Assembly: GCA_933228895.1 (NCBI GenBank)
Contig: OW121846.1
Location: 23,689,088 to 23,753,087 of the forward strand
Direction of reading: 5' to 3'
Origin: Platycnemis pennipes
Taxonomy: Eukaryota; Arthropoda; Insecta; Odonata; Platycnemididae
Length of the DNA: 64,000 nucleotides
Position numbers and translations under genes: made by a program. The notes below the pieces were generated by a model. The model saw only the letters and a program-made list of their open reading frames with translations. It was not told where the DNA came from and did not search any database. Below, one piece after another: positions 1-11,700 of the stretch (within the stretch, counting starts at the first letter, position 1; every line of letters starts with the position of its first letter).

Positions 1-751
1 TAGTGATTTTCCTTGACTTTTGAGCGCCTGAAAACTCTAAGATTTCGGTCGTTTATGAAGATAAAAGTGGTAGTGAGGAAGCAAAAAAGTCTAAACTTAT
101 GAAATATTGTAGGTTTATTTTCATATTAATCATATGAACTCTTCCAGTAATAAGAGATGAACAACTTTAAGTCCACAAAATAAAAATTACGATTACTTAC
201 ATTGATACGCCTTCAGAAAGGGTTTTAATTGCAGAAAAATAAAGGCAAAGAAGGCTAACCTGGCTTTTCCTTCCAACCTGATGTCATGTTAAAGTAGCTC
301 TTTGAATCAATCTTGATTTTTTCTTCCTCACATCCTTCTACAAATTTGGCTAAGTGACTTCAAATTTGACTGAGAATAACTTTTTCCTCGCCAGAGGGAC
401 AAAGCGAAGCATTCCTGGTGAAATCACTAGCGAATGAAAATGAGATGCGCACACGTTTCGCCAATCTTTTCACCAAATCACGCAGGCTATAGTCAGAAAG
501 AACCAGAACAGGGCTGCCTCCTCCACAGCGAAGCTGGCCTGAGGCCAGTCGTCCCCTCCCCTTCACCCCACCCTCCACTCCTATGTGCAGTTTTTGATCT
601 CTCGGCATTTTCAGGTGATAAATTTAAACATTTTGTGATTTTTCCCTGACCACACGTTCAATTCCCTAACTTTTCCAGGATTTCCAAGACCGTTTTCATT
701 TTCCTTGACTTTTCTAGGTTTTCCAGGATTTCCAGGTTCCTATAAACCCTG
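1..751 (-). mobile_element. Terminal-inverted-repeat element B, copy 1 (left part cut off)
   Basis: Interspersed repeat running off the left edge. Its right end at 751 reads, on the minus strand, CAGGGTTTATAGGAACCTGG, a hAT-style terminus followed by runs of words like 'gaaaagtcagggaa'. The same element occurs in the opposite orientation at 40037-40856. An 82-codon frame at 360-608 (minus) ends ...VILSQI and is conserved in the second copy, so it could be coding, though no protein family was recognised. Superfamily assignment (hAT-like) is an inference from the terminus only; no flanking duplication can be tested because the other end is outside. Confidence 0.6.
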
Positions 752-900
752 TTAAAGGACGAGGTAGGGTTCACGGAGAATTCGAACTGCCATAATTCCA
801 GGCGCACGGCAGCAAGCATGTTATGTGCCGTCACTAGTAAGCTTCTATCAAAAGAGTACAGTGCGCATCATTAAAGTGCAGGTAACAGTTAAAACATAAA

Positions 901-2214
901 CAGGGTGGCTACTGATAACCAATTTTCAAATTCCCTGACTTTTCCCTGATGGCTTTACCAATTTCCCTGACCGATCGCCAAAAGGTCTCCTATTATCGGA
1001 ATATTTTATTTCTGCTGAATTAAATTTTGTCAAAACTCAGAAAATGTTAAAAGCTGAAAACAATACATTAAAAGCTATAAGAATGAAAAAATATATGGAA
1101 CCTCCGCCCTAATGAAAAAATATATTAAACCTTCACAAATTAAGCCCTCATACAAATTGTACACACATTTAATACATTCTTCGTGGCCGTGTATCATATT
1201 TCCGTGGCTGTGTATGTTTCCTTCGGTTTAATTACAAATTGGCATCGAAGGGAAAGTTATTGGCCAATTTACTGGTGGACTCCGGCACAGATATCACTAA
1301 GCTACGCGAAAAATACAAACCAAAGCCAATTTCTTGGACTGGATCAAAATCGGATGACACCAGTTTTAGAAGGGAATAAAAATTTGATTAACGAGGTGAT
1401 ATCCCCTTGATTGTAAGAGAGAACCAAAAATGTGAAAATATTTGTATAAACAAGCAGAACGTAATCGCACCACTGCGAGCGAAAACAGGAGGCAAAGAGC
1501 AATGGCAGCGTCATATTTGAGGTGGTTTGTGACCTGACTAAATTGCTTTCTAAATTGAGGGAGCTAAGGGGGCCGTTCAATAATTCAAGCGACATTAAAT
1601 AATAACAATCTTATGGCCTGGCGAAGGGGTATGGAATTCGAAGACGATCTCACGATTTTGTTTACATGTGTGATCATACTTGTATTACCGTTTAAATAAT
1701 CATCGTCTCGTATTTTTAGAACTGCAAGCACGTATTTACTACAAGCTAGTGCGCTACTACTACCTCTCGACCCGAGTCTCTTGAAGTTAAAAAAAAACGC
1801 AAGGTATAATCTTCCGAAAAACATAGCCTTGAATTCCTTGTGATGAGCAGAATACACGGTGATCATGAATTTTAACAATACCAGGCAAATATCGCATTAA
1901 GGATATGCAAAAGGGGTACATTGTACGACTGATTCACAACTAAATAACTAAGATTCACAACTGAATGTTCAACGAATTGACGGGGCTTATTCTATGCACT
2001 TCGGCGACGGACATTAGTTTTAGTTGGTGAAATGTTTTGGTGAAATAAAGGGCGGGAAAGACTGCCAGGTAAACGTAAAGGTAGAAAAATAACAAGAATT
2101 TCCTATCCCAGTTTCTCCCTGACTGTTACAAGAATTCCCCGACTTTTCCAGAATTCAATAATTTTCCCTGACAATTCCAGGTTTTCCCGGTTTTCTCTGA
2201 TGATCGCCACCCTG
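901..2214. mobile_element. Non-autonomous DNA transposon A, 1.3 kb, with short TIRs
   Basis: Starts CAGGGTGGCTACTGATAACC and ends in GATCGCCACCCTG, so the outer 9 bases (CAGGGTGGC / GCCACCCTG) are inverted. The subterminal regions are rich in 'ttccctgacttttccctga' words on both sides. No transposase frame was found, so it is probably a deletion derivative of a hAT-type element. The 8 bases on either side (aacataaa, ataaaata) are not a clean target duplication. The first 230 bases recur inverted at 44020-44252. Confidence 0.6.
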
Positions 2215-2500
2215 ATAAAATAACCATGATATATACGGCATCAACTACTATTTCAACATTACTCAAGGTCTAAATTATATGCCAAGTTACATGCGGAAAA
2301 TGATGGGGAGATACTGGCACATGTGGGAGGTGAATGCACTACAAATCACGCGTTTCATTTTTGATGCACCACAATTGGCAACAATGAAAGCTATGCAGTC
2401 AAAAATAGTTTTGCTGAAGCAGTTTTTCACTAATGTTCATAAAAACGAATTCCATTTTTTCCTGGGGACCACGCCTTAAGTTCGTAATTTTGGTGTAACA
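2215..2500. other. Short unassigned stretch between two elements
   Basis: No convincing gene. A 66-codon plus-strand frame at 2279-2479 resembles no known family and abuts the Copia remnant without sharing its frame. Confidence 0.3.
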
Positions 2501-2927
2501 GTGACAGGAAACCCTGTACAGATTTTGCTCATAATGGCAAGTGCTGCTGTCTCCTGGGAGAGCAGAAAACGAAGGACTGTTGCCCTGCCAATGACAGAGG
2601 CAGAGTACATAGATCTCTCAGAGGCAGCTAAAGAAGCTATTTTCTTGCGGAATCTGTTATGGAATGTGTTGGGTGAGGAGGTGTTGTCATCTACAATGAC
2701 AATCAATCAGCTAAGAAGTTGAGTGAGAACCACTTTCATAATAGAAAAAAACATATAGACATGAGACACCACTTTATTAAAGAGACTCTGTAAACTCTGG
2801 CACTGTTAACTTGGAATATTTAACCACTGAAGATATGGTTGCTGATGACTTCACAAAACAACTTAATAAACCTACACATAATGTCTTTGCACAATCTCTT
2901 GGCTTGATGGAACGAATGAAAATTTAG
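2501..2927 (+). pseudogene. Ty1/Copia polyprotein tail (RNase H domain)
   Basis: C-terminal end of a Copia-type pol. The typical sequence 'AVSWESRKRRTVALPMTEAEYI' is visible in a shortened, diverged form: Trp-Glu-Ser-Arg-Lys followed by TEAEY and the EAIFLRNLL helix. After 2720 the match continues in another frame (HFHNRKKHIDMRHHFI, then LTTEDMVADDFTKQLNKP, ending in a stop at 2925-2927), so at least two frameshifts break it. In Copia elements this domain degrades RNA in the RNA-DNA hybrid. Everything upstream (RT, integrase, protease) is missing; this is a 5'-truncated relic, separate from the Copia remnant at 55.8-57.3 kb. Confidence 0.8.
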
Positions 2928-3100
2928 ATAAAGTGGTAGTATTGGAATTTGGTAACCTCAATTATCATTTATTATGTAATTTTCTTCATCACTTGTTTTT
3001 GTTGTTAGTTATCAAATGTCTGTGGAATAAATGTGTTTTTCTTGCATCAGTGACGATCCTCATTTCTCTCCCGACAACATGAAGCAGCGTAACTTCCTTT
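2928..3100 (+). repeat. Possible 3' LTR of the Copia remnant
   Basis: Directly downstream of the pol stop codon. It contains an AATAAA at about 3026 and a T-rich tract, as expected for an LTR with a polyadenylation signal. There is no second copy in the window to define its ends, so the boundaries are guesses. Confidence 0.3.
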
Positions 3101-3853
3101 AAATCTAACACAAGATCATCTTATTACATCTATGGTTGATAATATGGGACATTAAATAGCAAAATTCAAAATAATTAGCATTGTGATAATCGTCTTTATT
3201 CAACTTAAGGGGCTGTGGGACATGGCTGTTTTTCAGACCTATTTTTCAAGGAAGATTGCTCCAACAGGAAGCTAGATATTGGAATGCGGTTTTCAGTTAT
3301 TAAAAGAAAAAGTATCAAACTATTACTCTATAATCTTAGATTTTAAGCAATAAGCCTATTTAAAAATATCTCTCGATGTAAAAATAGACCTTTTTGTTTC
3401 AAATATTGGGAGACATAGGGGCTATTTTTTTAACTTTCATTATTATAGAGAACAAGTTTCAAGCTTAGTCTGTTGGATCCTTGAAAATTATTGATTTTAA
3501 TTAAAAGACACGCTGTTGAGATATTCTGAAAGTAATTTATGTTTTTTGCCAACTTCAGCCCAAGGATCTGCCTCGAGCATCGTGCAAATCACTAAACAGT
3601 TCATACATTCTCCGCCTACTGAGCTACTCAAAAAGTGGCAGGGTCCCTCTACCCTATTTCCTAAAACGGTACGCTTGAGGAAGAAGTTGGTGGCTTGGGG
3701 CTTGGGGGAAGGGAAAGTGAAGGCGGGCGGGAAGGAGAGGCGAGTGAGACGGAGTATCTGATTTACTGACGGGTTGTTTCTTGAGTCTCTGTTTAGGTTG
3801 TCACACTCAGGGTGTCTAGTAATAGTCAAACTGACTAATTGTCAAGTCTCGAA
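3101..3853. other. Unassigned intergenic sequence
   Basis: No gene recognised. Overlapping frames at 3497-3829 (minus) and 3516-3761 (plus) are mutual shadows in a GA-rich tract and match no known family. Confidence 0.4.
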
Positions 3854-4262
3854 ATGTCATCGGAAGCGTACCGATATCGGAAAATTAAAGTAGGCAGTCG
3901 CTTGACATTTCTGGTGGCGAGGAAAAAAAGAAAGGTTGAATTTTTGGCCAAGCGGAGGGAAGAAAAAAGGTAAATATTGTCATTTTTTGTGAAAACACTA
4001 TCTTAATGTTACGATATATTCATGCGTAAGTATGCAAATTTCTATTATCCGAAACAAGCGTCTCAAAATAATGGGAACAGAGTCGCACGTAGGAGGAACT
4101 TGTTGCGCTATTGAAGAACTCCCATCCAATATTGACTATACATTAGCTGATGAAACTTTGCATGATTCATTTGACAATATGGCAATTGCCGAAGAAGGGA
4201 AAAATGAAGGCATATCCGGTGGAGTAATGGGAAGAAGAATTATAGACTTAAAATATTCGACG
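3854..4262 (+). pseudogene. N-terminus of a Kolobok/Mutator-like transposase, two exons
   Basis: Exon 1 (3854-3969) starts at ATG and encodes a basic head rich in RKKR and EEKR; it ends at a GT donor (AAAAAAG|GTAAAT) with two leftover bases. Exon 2 probably starts at about 4032 after a weak 'gtaag' acceptor and carries IEELP, then NEGISGGVMGRRIIDLKY. The sequence 'GRRI(V/I)D' followed by a phenylalanine-rich segment is the usual start of arthropod proteins with the 'Mutator-like transposase' domain. The match ends abruptly near 4258, where a LINE 3' end in the opposite orientation begins, so the gene was cut by that insertion. Family name is from motif memory and moderately uncertain. Confidence 0.4.
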
Positions 4263-6482
4263 AATCGGTTTTGAATTCACTTAAAAGGTTTAACCTAAAT
4301 TTCAACCTTTGTTCTGTTAGTAATTCCCAGACTAGTTTTTCTATTAAACTCGTAACAATTACACAATTATCATAGCTGCCTTTGCCAAATCTAGTGGATC
4401 TCCTTTGCACACGCTCTAATTCATTTATCATACCTTCCTCGTACGGATCCCATATACTAGCGGCATATTCTAAATGAGGCCTGACAAGTGTAAAATAGCT
4501 TCTTTCTAGTACTCTCTCATCGTATATGCCTAGAACTCTTTTTACGAATCCTAATCTATGGTTTGCTACACTAGTTATTTCCCTGATGTGTTTCCCTCAC
4601 GACATGTCTTCAACGTTGGTGACGCCTAAGTATTTAATAAATTCTACATTAGATATTTTTTTTCTTTGATGCAATAATTTGTCCGAGGAAAGTTATTCTT
4701 TTTCCCTAAGTTCTTTATCGTGCATTTCTTCAAATTTAATTCTAGCTGCCAACTATCACACCAATCATCAATCGCATCTAAATCCTTAGCTAAAGACTGA
4801 CTATCCTCTTAATTTCTTATTTCCTTATACACTACTGCATCAGAAGAAATACGTAAATATGAAGAGATTAGCCGATAGGACTCAGTGGAGAGCTGTGTCA
4901 AACTGATCTGAGATTTGATGAACAATGATGACAGCTGCATCATCGACAAAAAGAAGGGGCTTGCTATTTTTAGGTACTGTATTCAAGTCATTTACGTAGA
5001 GAAGAAAGAAAATTGAGCCTATCATGCTGGGGAACACCCGATGTAACTTTTACTTCACCTGAGCTGACACCATCTAGTACCCGTATGATGCTAACTTTGC
5101 GAGTAAATTACAGTGGGGAACCTTGTCAAATGCTTTTCTAAATTTAAAAATGCTGCATCTACCTGTACCTTACCTTCTCCGGAAACTATAATATCATGAA
5201 CAAAAAGACCTAATTGATTTTCGCAAGACCGTCCCTTTCTGGACCCATGCCAATTTGTTATCAATAAATCCTGGCTATTGAGGTGTCCCCTTATTGATGT
5301 AACTATCATACGCTGTATAATTTAGCACGACAGTGACGTTATTGATATTGGTCTATAATTCGATGGATGTTCCCTACCGCCACTTTTAAAAAATTGGGTC
5401 ACGTTTGCTATCTTCCAGTCTTTGGGAACCGCATGTTCTTCGAGGGATTTGTTAAATATTACTTTAAGATACGATGCCATTTCGAGAGCTGTTTCTTTAT
5501 ACACATGAGCAGGAATTTCATCAGGACCTGAGGACTTGTTCGGGCTAACGTGTTTTAGTAAGGATACGATTCCGCTATAAGATACATTTATCAATCGGGG
5601 GCATTATTTGCTGAAATTGGTCTAGTATGGTTTCGAACAAACTACGCTTAGATTTATTAAAAACGCTCTGGAAAAATAATTCAACAAATTTGCCTTATCT
5701 AAATATTTTGCCTCTATATCTTTTCAAGGAATTAACCATTGACATTTTAGTTCCCTGTACTTCCCTAACATATGACCATAATGCTTTCGGATTCCCCTCT
5801 AATTATTCTCCAAGTAATTTTCTCTTGAAATCACTTTATGCTTTTCTATGGGCTGTTTTTGCGGCTGCTTTACATGTAACGTTCGATAAATTTTTTAGAT
5901 CGCTATTAGCTACATTTTTCTTAGTTTCGCGTGGATAACTCGTTGGTGTTTTAAACATTTTCTAACCTCCTCGTTGTACCACCTTGGTTCCCTATTCTCA
6001 CTCTTATACTCACTCACCGCGTAATTTGGTGGAACTCTTTCCATGCATTGTCGGTATCACTATTTTTTCTGGTGTTTAGAATTTTTCAAAAGAGGTTTGT
6101 AAGTCACGCCTAAATCCGTTAAAATCTACTTTATTTAAAATGCAAATCTTTCGTTTTAATTAAAAAAATTTTCAGTATTGAGGGATAATTTAACGTGTAC
6201 TACCTTGTGGTCACTTATTCCATCGACTTTTTTAACTTTAATAACTGCGTATTATGCGAACAGGTTAAACAATGACTCGCAGATTTCTTTGTCCCTACCC
6301 CCAGACTTATGACATGTTTTCCAATCTATCGATGGTGTATTGAAATCTCCACCTACAATAATCCATCATTCGTTGCTATGGGAATTAATGTACCCGATCT
6401 GTTTCTCGAGTTCCAATACTGAGTGTACATCGGAATGGGTTGGTATATAGTAGGCACAAACATATATTACTTTCAAATTACC
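4258..6482 (-). mobile_element. CR1/Jockey-type non-LTR retrotransposon, 5'-truncated and decayed
   Basis: Read on the minus strand from 6482 to 4258. The end of the AP endonuclease is visible (VVGGDFNTPSIDWK around 6340-6300), then an RT region with KSSGPDEIPAHVYKE and NYRPISITSL (5594-5322), a thumb-proximal DAAFLNLEKAFDKVPH-like segment (about 5180-5100, shifted frame), the catalytic FVDDAAVIIV box near 4955-4925, and the usual C-terminal ELERVQRRSTRFxK segment (4431-4240). Frames are broken many times. The 5' half of the endonuclease and ORF1 are missing, as expected for an incomplete reverse transcription. Inserted into the transposase remnant at 3854-4262. Confidence 0.85.
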
Positions 6483-7371
6483 ACATTAGGCATTAACACG
6501 CACAAGCCAAGCTACCAGCTGAGACCACCTCCTATTTGTTGCAGTTCTTACGGCTAAACTGTTGGCACAACTACCAATTAACGCGGCTACCCTGAAAAAT
6601 GAAGTCCATTCTTGACTTGGACTGTGGACGCGTTCTCTTGCAGCTACGAACCCCACTAGGGCCAGACTGGCCAGGCCGGCTTGGTTCTTAGAAAATCGTA
6701 GCGAGCTAATTTCCGCAAATTCCACATTGCCACATGGTATAATGTGAAGTCTACCAAACAGTTTAGTCCAATCGTGTGTTGAAATAGCAACATTGCGTCT
6801 AGTGGTCAGCAATGGTACAAAAACTCCCTGGACGGAGGGGATGAAGGGGAAGGATCGTTATTGCCTCATCACCTCTGCGCAAAGAATTGACGCGTATAGG
6901 AGACACTAAACAAAAATATGACTGGTTGGGTAGGCGCCGACTCTGGTAACTCTACCGGTCAACGGAAAAACTATCTCCATCATCTCAGCACTCGGAAGCG
7001 AAAAAATAATCTCCCACGGCCCCTTAATATATACATATATTGCAAGAGATGATTAGTGACATAACCAATGACAGCTCTCTGCCATGAGACAAGTTGATCA
7101 AAAAGAGGAATATGACCAAAAGCACATACTCTACAGTTGGAGTCACGAGCTAGGGCAGATGAGTTCGGTGTTATTTACATTCTAACTCCTGAAAAGAGCT
7201 TAAAAAGTTCTGTAATTGAAGATAGGCATGACAGCCAACTTTTAATCACATAATTGAGTTATGACTTGCATAATAGCTGCCATATACCATTCCTAACACT
7301 ATCACACATACTTTCAAGACTTGAGATACCATCACTTGACTGAATGAAATCAAAGTTCACAAAACACTTAC
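6483..7371. other. Unassigned sequence downstream of the visible Strip exons
   Basis: A minus-strand frame at 6486-6812 is long (108 codons) but resembles no family and does not continue Strip. The rest is non-coding as far as can be seen. It may lie in a Strip intron, since the sixth exon ends in a GT donor at 7371-7370. Confidence 0.4.
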
Positions 7372-7536
7372 TTTTCACATTGCGTAGAACATCCATTCCT
7401 CCCAATGACACAAGGATAACTTTCCAGAGCAACAAAAGCACCTTTTTCATAGGAAAATGTGGGGCTGATCCACTGCAAAAACGAGTAACCATGCCCAAGA
7501 GCTTGACTGCCAACACCTCATCCCCATTTTGACAAC
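7372..7536 (-). CDS. Strip: Strip exon 6 (last visible)
   Basis: 165 bases from a 'cattctag' acceptor to AAAA|GTAAGT. Encodes GCQNGDEVLAVKLLGMVTRF, SGSAPHFPMKKVLLLLWK and LVSLGGMDVLRNVK. Ends one base into a codon, so another exon must follow; none was recognised between 1 and 7371. Confidence 0.85.
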
Positions 7537-8816
7537 CTAGAATGAAGTCACAGAATGACACTAAAACTTACTCCAAATACCATACCATATCCTCACACAA
7601 AATTACCCAGCTCAGCTCTAAAACTTTCTTTTAGGGTTTTGATGTCATCGGATCCATCCTCTGGCATGACTCTGATAACTTCAACCATGACATAGAGAAC
7701 ACTCAGGATCACCCTAAGATCAGTTGAATCTGCCAAACTCACTGCGAGTTTACGGAGAGCTGTAGTAGCAGCAGTGTTATTTCTGAAAACCGTTCAATAA
7801 ATAGCTACTGTATAAAGTCTTACTGCAAATAAATTCAAGAAACTTATTTTTTGAAAAAAATTATCAAGCCGAGTAGAAAACTGAGAAACAAATCACACGG
7901 AGCCATGCTTCCACACTTACTCCGTTTCAATGTTCAGAAGTTCAACAAATGATGAAAACACTCCACTTCTGTATAGCAAAAGAACGTTTTCGAATGCCCA
8001 TTGTTGTTGCTCCTCGTCACTCTGTACTTCAGCCCAGCAACCCTGTCAGGAAAAGAGTCCAACGGACGTCAACTTGTGCAAAAAAAATGAAGGAACAACA
8101 CCAATTCCATAACACAGCAGTAATTACTTAGGAGGAAGAATTGCAGGATAAATGAAAAAAAAACAATCCAACAACTGAACGGTACTTCACTGAAACATTA
8201 AACTAACTTGAGCCAAATAAAGCAGGCATCTCGCAGCTTTCATCCTCATACTCTTATCTAGGAATTCCAAATGATCCAGCAGCTTCATTACGACGGATTT
8301 TCTTTGAACTTCGCTCAAGGATTGCCAGCAAGGGTTGAGTTTATAGTCCCGCATCAAGTCTTCGAACGCCTGCAAAAGTGAATGCAATGAGGGGCGTGAC
8401 CACAATAAATGATAAGGGCGCTGATCTATTGCCTTACGTACCTTAACATTAAGTTGGAACTCAGGCTGTTCGGTATAGCTGTATAATTCTGCAATTTCGT
8501 TAGCATGACAGTCCGCGTCATCGTACACGAAGTCCAGATCTTGGCAATCCGCGCCTCCCTGCATCAAGAGATTCAGGATAAATTGTGGAAGCTCTTTATA
8601 TCAAACTCCTCGAGAAAAATGAACTAACAACAACACTAAAAAACCGCCTGTAAAAATCGAGGCGTTGCCCAGGAGTTTTCCAAAGATTAAGAAAGGACAT
8701 AATTTTGTATGAGAAAGAAAACGATAGCTACTCACATCCGAGTCCTGCATTTGTCTCTTAAGAATGTCTTTCAGCTTTGGAAACCCACGCCTTCCGTTGC
8801 CATTGGCATCCATCAT
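7372..8816 (-). CDS. Strip: Striatin-interacting protein Strip (STRIP1/FAM40 family), N-terminal part
   Basis: Six coding exons on the minus strand (8816-8736, 8558-8442, 8369-8208, 8042-7921, 7782-7607, 7536-7372) join in phase to about 274 residues. Family members are core scaffold subunits of the STRIPAK complex, which couples PP2A to striatins and GCK-type kinases in the cytoplasm. Recognisable blocks, in order: RRGFPKLKDILKRQ near the start, DLDFVYDDADCHANEIAELY, SYTEQPEFQLN, FVELLNIE, STDLRVILSVLYVMVE, TLKESFRAEL, and SGSAPHFPMKKVLLLLWK; these belong to the conserved N1221 region. Start chosen at the double ATG at 8816-8811. Mammalian relatives are about 840 residues, so the C-terminal DUF3402 half is missing; exon 6 ends in a good donor (AAAA|GTAAGT) and the remaining exons should lie beyond the left edge or far downstream. 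Confidence 0.9.
7607..7782 (-). CDS. Strip: Strip exon 5
   Basis: 176 bases from 'ggttttcag' to CTGG|GTAATT. The first base completes the Glu codon of exon 4. Encodes ALRKLAVSLADSTDLRVILS and EDGSDDIKTLKESFRAEL. Confidence 0.9.
7921..8042 (-). CDS. Strip: Strip exon 4
   Basis: 122 bases from a 'cctgacag' acceptor to a GGA|GTAAGT donor; ends two bases into a codon. Encodes GCWAEVQSDEEQQQWAFENV and FSSFVELLNIET, matching the armadillo-like helices of the N1221 region. Confidence 0.9.
8208..8369 (-). CDS. Strip: Strip exon 3
   Basis: 54 codons from a 'ttttgcag' acceptor to CAA|GTTAGT. Encodes AFEDLMRDYKLNPCW and MRMKAARCLLYLAQ, with phase 0 on both sides. Intron 2 to its right is only 72 bases long. 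Confidence 0.9.
8442..8558 (-). CDS. Strip: Strip exon 2
   Basis: 39 codons between a 'gatgcag' acceptor and an AAG|GTACGT donor, phase 0 on both sides. Encodes the acidic DLDFVYDDAD block and ELYSYTEQPEFQLN, diagnostic of the family. Confidence 0.9.
8736..8816 (-). CDS. Strip: Strip exon 1 (coding part)
   Basis: 27 codons from the ATG pair at 8816-8811, ending in ...MQDSD exactly at a GTGAGT donor (phase 0). The open frame continues to a TTG upstream, but no earlier ATG fits. Confidence 0.85.
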
Positions 8817-9120
8817 TGGCAACGGGTTTCATTGGAGCAGAAAATTTGTGTAATTTTGGGAAACATTATTATTCGGCAATACCAAAATATCCCCCTCTGA
8901 TCTTACGTCCCGTGGCCTCCAGGTGGCAGTTCAATCGTTCAATTCACCCAAGCAACCCGATTCGCCTGGTTCGCTTCATCATTTTTAATACAGTTTTTAC
9001 CCTTAAGAGGGCAGCTCTTATATTTGCCGCAAATTTGAACAGACTCGAAATGGTTTCAAATATATGTTTACTGTGTTCGTCCTGAAAAACCATTTATAAA
9101 ACGAAACATACATTTCGATG
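8817..9120 (-). promoter_or_regulatory. Upstream region of Strip (5' UTR/promoter expected)
   Basis: The sequence directly upstream of the Strip ATG pair. No TATA box or initiator could be picked out with confidence; the plus-strand frames here are chance. Confidence 0.3.
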
Positions 9121-10290
9121 TTATTTTTGCATTGTAAGCAACTATCGCGAGGTGCGTATTAGCTATAACGCTGTGCCACAACACTTTTCCATTGTGATTT
9201 TTTTTGCAATTTGAGGCATTTAGGTTTAAAGTAATCCTCTGTCAACTTTTTTGATAGATGAGATTACAGATTCATACGAATGTGTGTGTCATTTAAGATA
9301 GGTAATACGTTTGTTCGAAAATGAAAATTTCACATGAATTTCGTTCGCAAAAGGGCATGAGGCATCACTGCGGTGATGCCTTGTCTTGGCACCCGGCTGA
9401 GAACAAGCTGCCACCGACGTTTTAATGGCTAAGGATCAATGATGGTTTTCATGACTGCTATTGTTCCCAGGATGTTGAGATGTCTTGACAGGATTAGGTA
9501 CATTAACTTTAATAAAATACTCACACAGCACGGGCTATCCAGCCACGGATATTCATTGGATGTGCCTTGGATATAAATTTAATATTCATGACATATCCTA
9601 TACATTTATTCATTATATACGCGCGTGATTCACAATCTTGAAAATTGATTGAACATTAGCCCACCGATGATTTTTCTTAGTCCGTCATAGATGGTATCGG
9701 ACTTAGAGAAAGTACTAGTGCGCTAGCCGGGAGAAAGGTTCTCATCATTATGGAGGAAACTCTTATTTATCTCTCCTGGAGTTGAAAGAATATCAGTTAT
9801 GAAAATTTATTATGGTCATGCTTATTTTATCAACAAAATTGTTATTAGGGAAATGTTTTAATGGTGCAAATTATCCATGTCAATCTTTTAGTAAAGTTAA
9901 TAATCACAAACAACTTAATGCCAGCCAGCAGCTGTATATATATATATATATATAGCAATTTCAGGAAAGCACGTGACGTGTAACACATGTATAATAGTCA
10001 CTAGTTGCGACGACATAAAAAATATAGAAAACACAAAAAGTGTCCTTTCATATTTCAAAAAATTGCAAGTTATTAGATAAGTATACCTATAGTATGGTAG
10101 GTAGAACTAATGACCTAGAACTAAGAACTAATCTGTTTACATTCATTTTTTTTCAAATTTGGTGATAGGTGCACCCATGCAAGGTATTTTAGAATGATTT
10201 TTTTGTATTGGTTAATGCATTTGGGTAAATTTTTTCGGATTTTCTGTGAAGTGCATGCTCTAGTTAACCTTTTTTGTGCACGACATGTGG
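9121..10290. other. Intergenic sequence with a (TA)n tract
   Basis: AT-rich, no genes. A short TA microsatellite sits at 9934-9954. Sequence around 9545-9580 (gatattcattggatgtgcct) resembles the self-complementary words of the array at 10.3 kb. Confidence 0.45.
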
Positions 10291-10329
10291 TTGATTACAT
10301 CCTCATGTGTAGGTATTCAAAACATATTG

Positions 10330-10412
10330 AATACGTATAATGAGTGGATATCCAGTGGATGTCCAAAAAGAGGACATTTGGATATCCATTGGACATCCAC
10401 TGGATATGCATG
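10330..10412. repeat. Self-complementary 'GGATATCC/GGACATCC' cluster
   Basis: Within 80 bases the words TGGATATCCAGTGGATGTCC, GGACATTTGGATATCC and GGACATCCACTGGATATGC occur, the first and last being near-perfect reverse complements with a third related copy in the loop. It could fold into a cruciform or be the core of a palindromic MITE. No gene is involved. Confidence 0.6.
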
Positions 10413-11430
10413 TGCTGTGTGGGTAACTGCCTTTGAAACCCTTACAAAAATAATAGTCCCTTTTGAATCCTTTTCTTTGCTAACATGTTGCAGTTGCATC
10501 AACTGCAGTTGATAGGAGTTGGGTGGTACTCCTATGGGACAGATCCCATGGCCATGGACTTACCTGGACCAGTCCCAATGACTGTGGTCTCCTGTGGACC
10601 ATTGCATCCATTCACACCACTGATATCTTTCCATTGAATAATAATAATATTTTTTATTTGCCCAAAGGACACAGTATATCACGATACAATCATAATACAA
10701 GTATATAGGGCACGTCAAAAATTAAGACAATATTCATAATAAAAAAAAAGAATGTTACACTTCACATTGCGGGTACTCTTTTATGCTATAAAAACATTTC
10801 TCTAGTAAGTACGCTGAGACTCTCTTTTTGAAAACATTAAAATTTTCTATATTTTTAATCTAAACAGGTAAGTTATTATACATTTTTGTACACATGAACT
10901 CAGGCCCTCTGGACGCCAGTGATAGGTTTGATTGCTTGACATGGATGTCATTACACCTCCTGGTTTCATGGGTATGTATGCTATTATTCATAGTAAAATT
11001 TGCCTTATACCTTTTTACATATATGACACACTGATATATATATATACACAAGGTACAGTAAGTAATTCAAGACTTTTGAAAACGCGGCGACTTTTGAAAT
11101 GGATGTCATGTCTCCCCAGAACTTCAAGAAATGATCTGTGATTTCTCAAACTTGGAACTCTCCTAGTACCAGCCCCCACCAGGGCTTCATACATTCTTGC
11201 CATATTTTGGGACCATTCTGGACCAGTCCATTGTGGGTATAGTTTATGGGTCATCGCAAAATTTCCCCCATACAACGTAAGAAACTCATACGCAAGTACC
11301 TCTCGCCTTTTCTTTTTTCATCACAGTTTTATTGCACAACCATCCCTGATTATAAATATTTTTAACATGTTTATCCAGGATACATATTGACTATATTACT
11401 TATTAAATCATCCCAATATCATGTTAGTGA
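10413..11430. other. Intergenic sequence with degenerate palindromic words
   Basis: No gene. Words such as 'ctggaccagtcc' and 'tgggacagatcccatggccatgg' (10535-10620) recur at 11205-11235, suggesting remnants of another self-similar repeat. Overlapping short frames on both strands at 10860-11275 are chance. Confidence 0.4.
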
Positions 11431-11439
11431 AAAATCAGT

Positions 11440-11700
11440 CCATGGTAATATCAAACATACATCGGCCCAATATCATTTTAATGCCACTGTATAGTGGTGA
11501 AAGATGTCTTTTTTATCATCAAATTTATATCAGCCCAATATCGTCAGCAAATGTCATTTTTATAATGGCAAATGTTATCACTTTTGACATTTGCCGATAT
11601 TGGTAGCCAATATTGGAATGACCAATAAGTATGTGATATGTGACGGTATAAAAATGATGTTGGGCCGATATCATGATGCTGCTTGGGATCATTCCTTACC
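11440..11700. repeat. Degenerate repeat with 'cggcccaatatc' inverted words
   Basis: Words like 'catcggcccaatatcatttt', 'atcagcccaatatcgtcagc' and the inverted 'gttgggccgatatcatgatg' occur at roughly 55- to 200-base spacing. The two outer copies (about 11460 and 11665) are inverted to each other, which would make this a small foldback/MITE. Confidence 0.45.

Noticed and set aside
3497..3829. 110-codon frame as a gene
   Set aside because: Composition is low in complexity, with an equally long frame on the other strand; no motif.
6486..6812. 108-codon minus-strand frame as another Strip exon
   Set aside because: The sequence does not resemble the expected continuation of the Strip N1221 region, and no matching splice sites were found.
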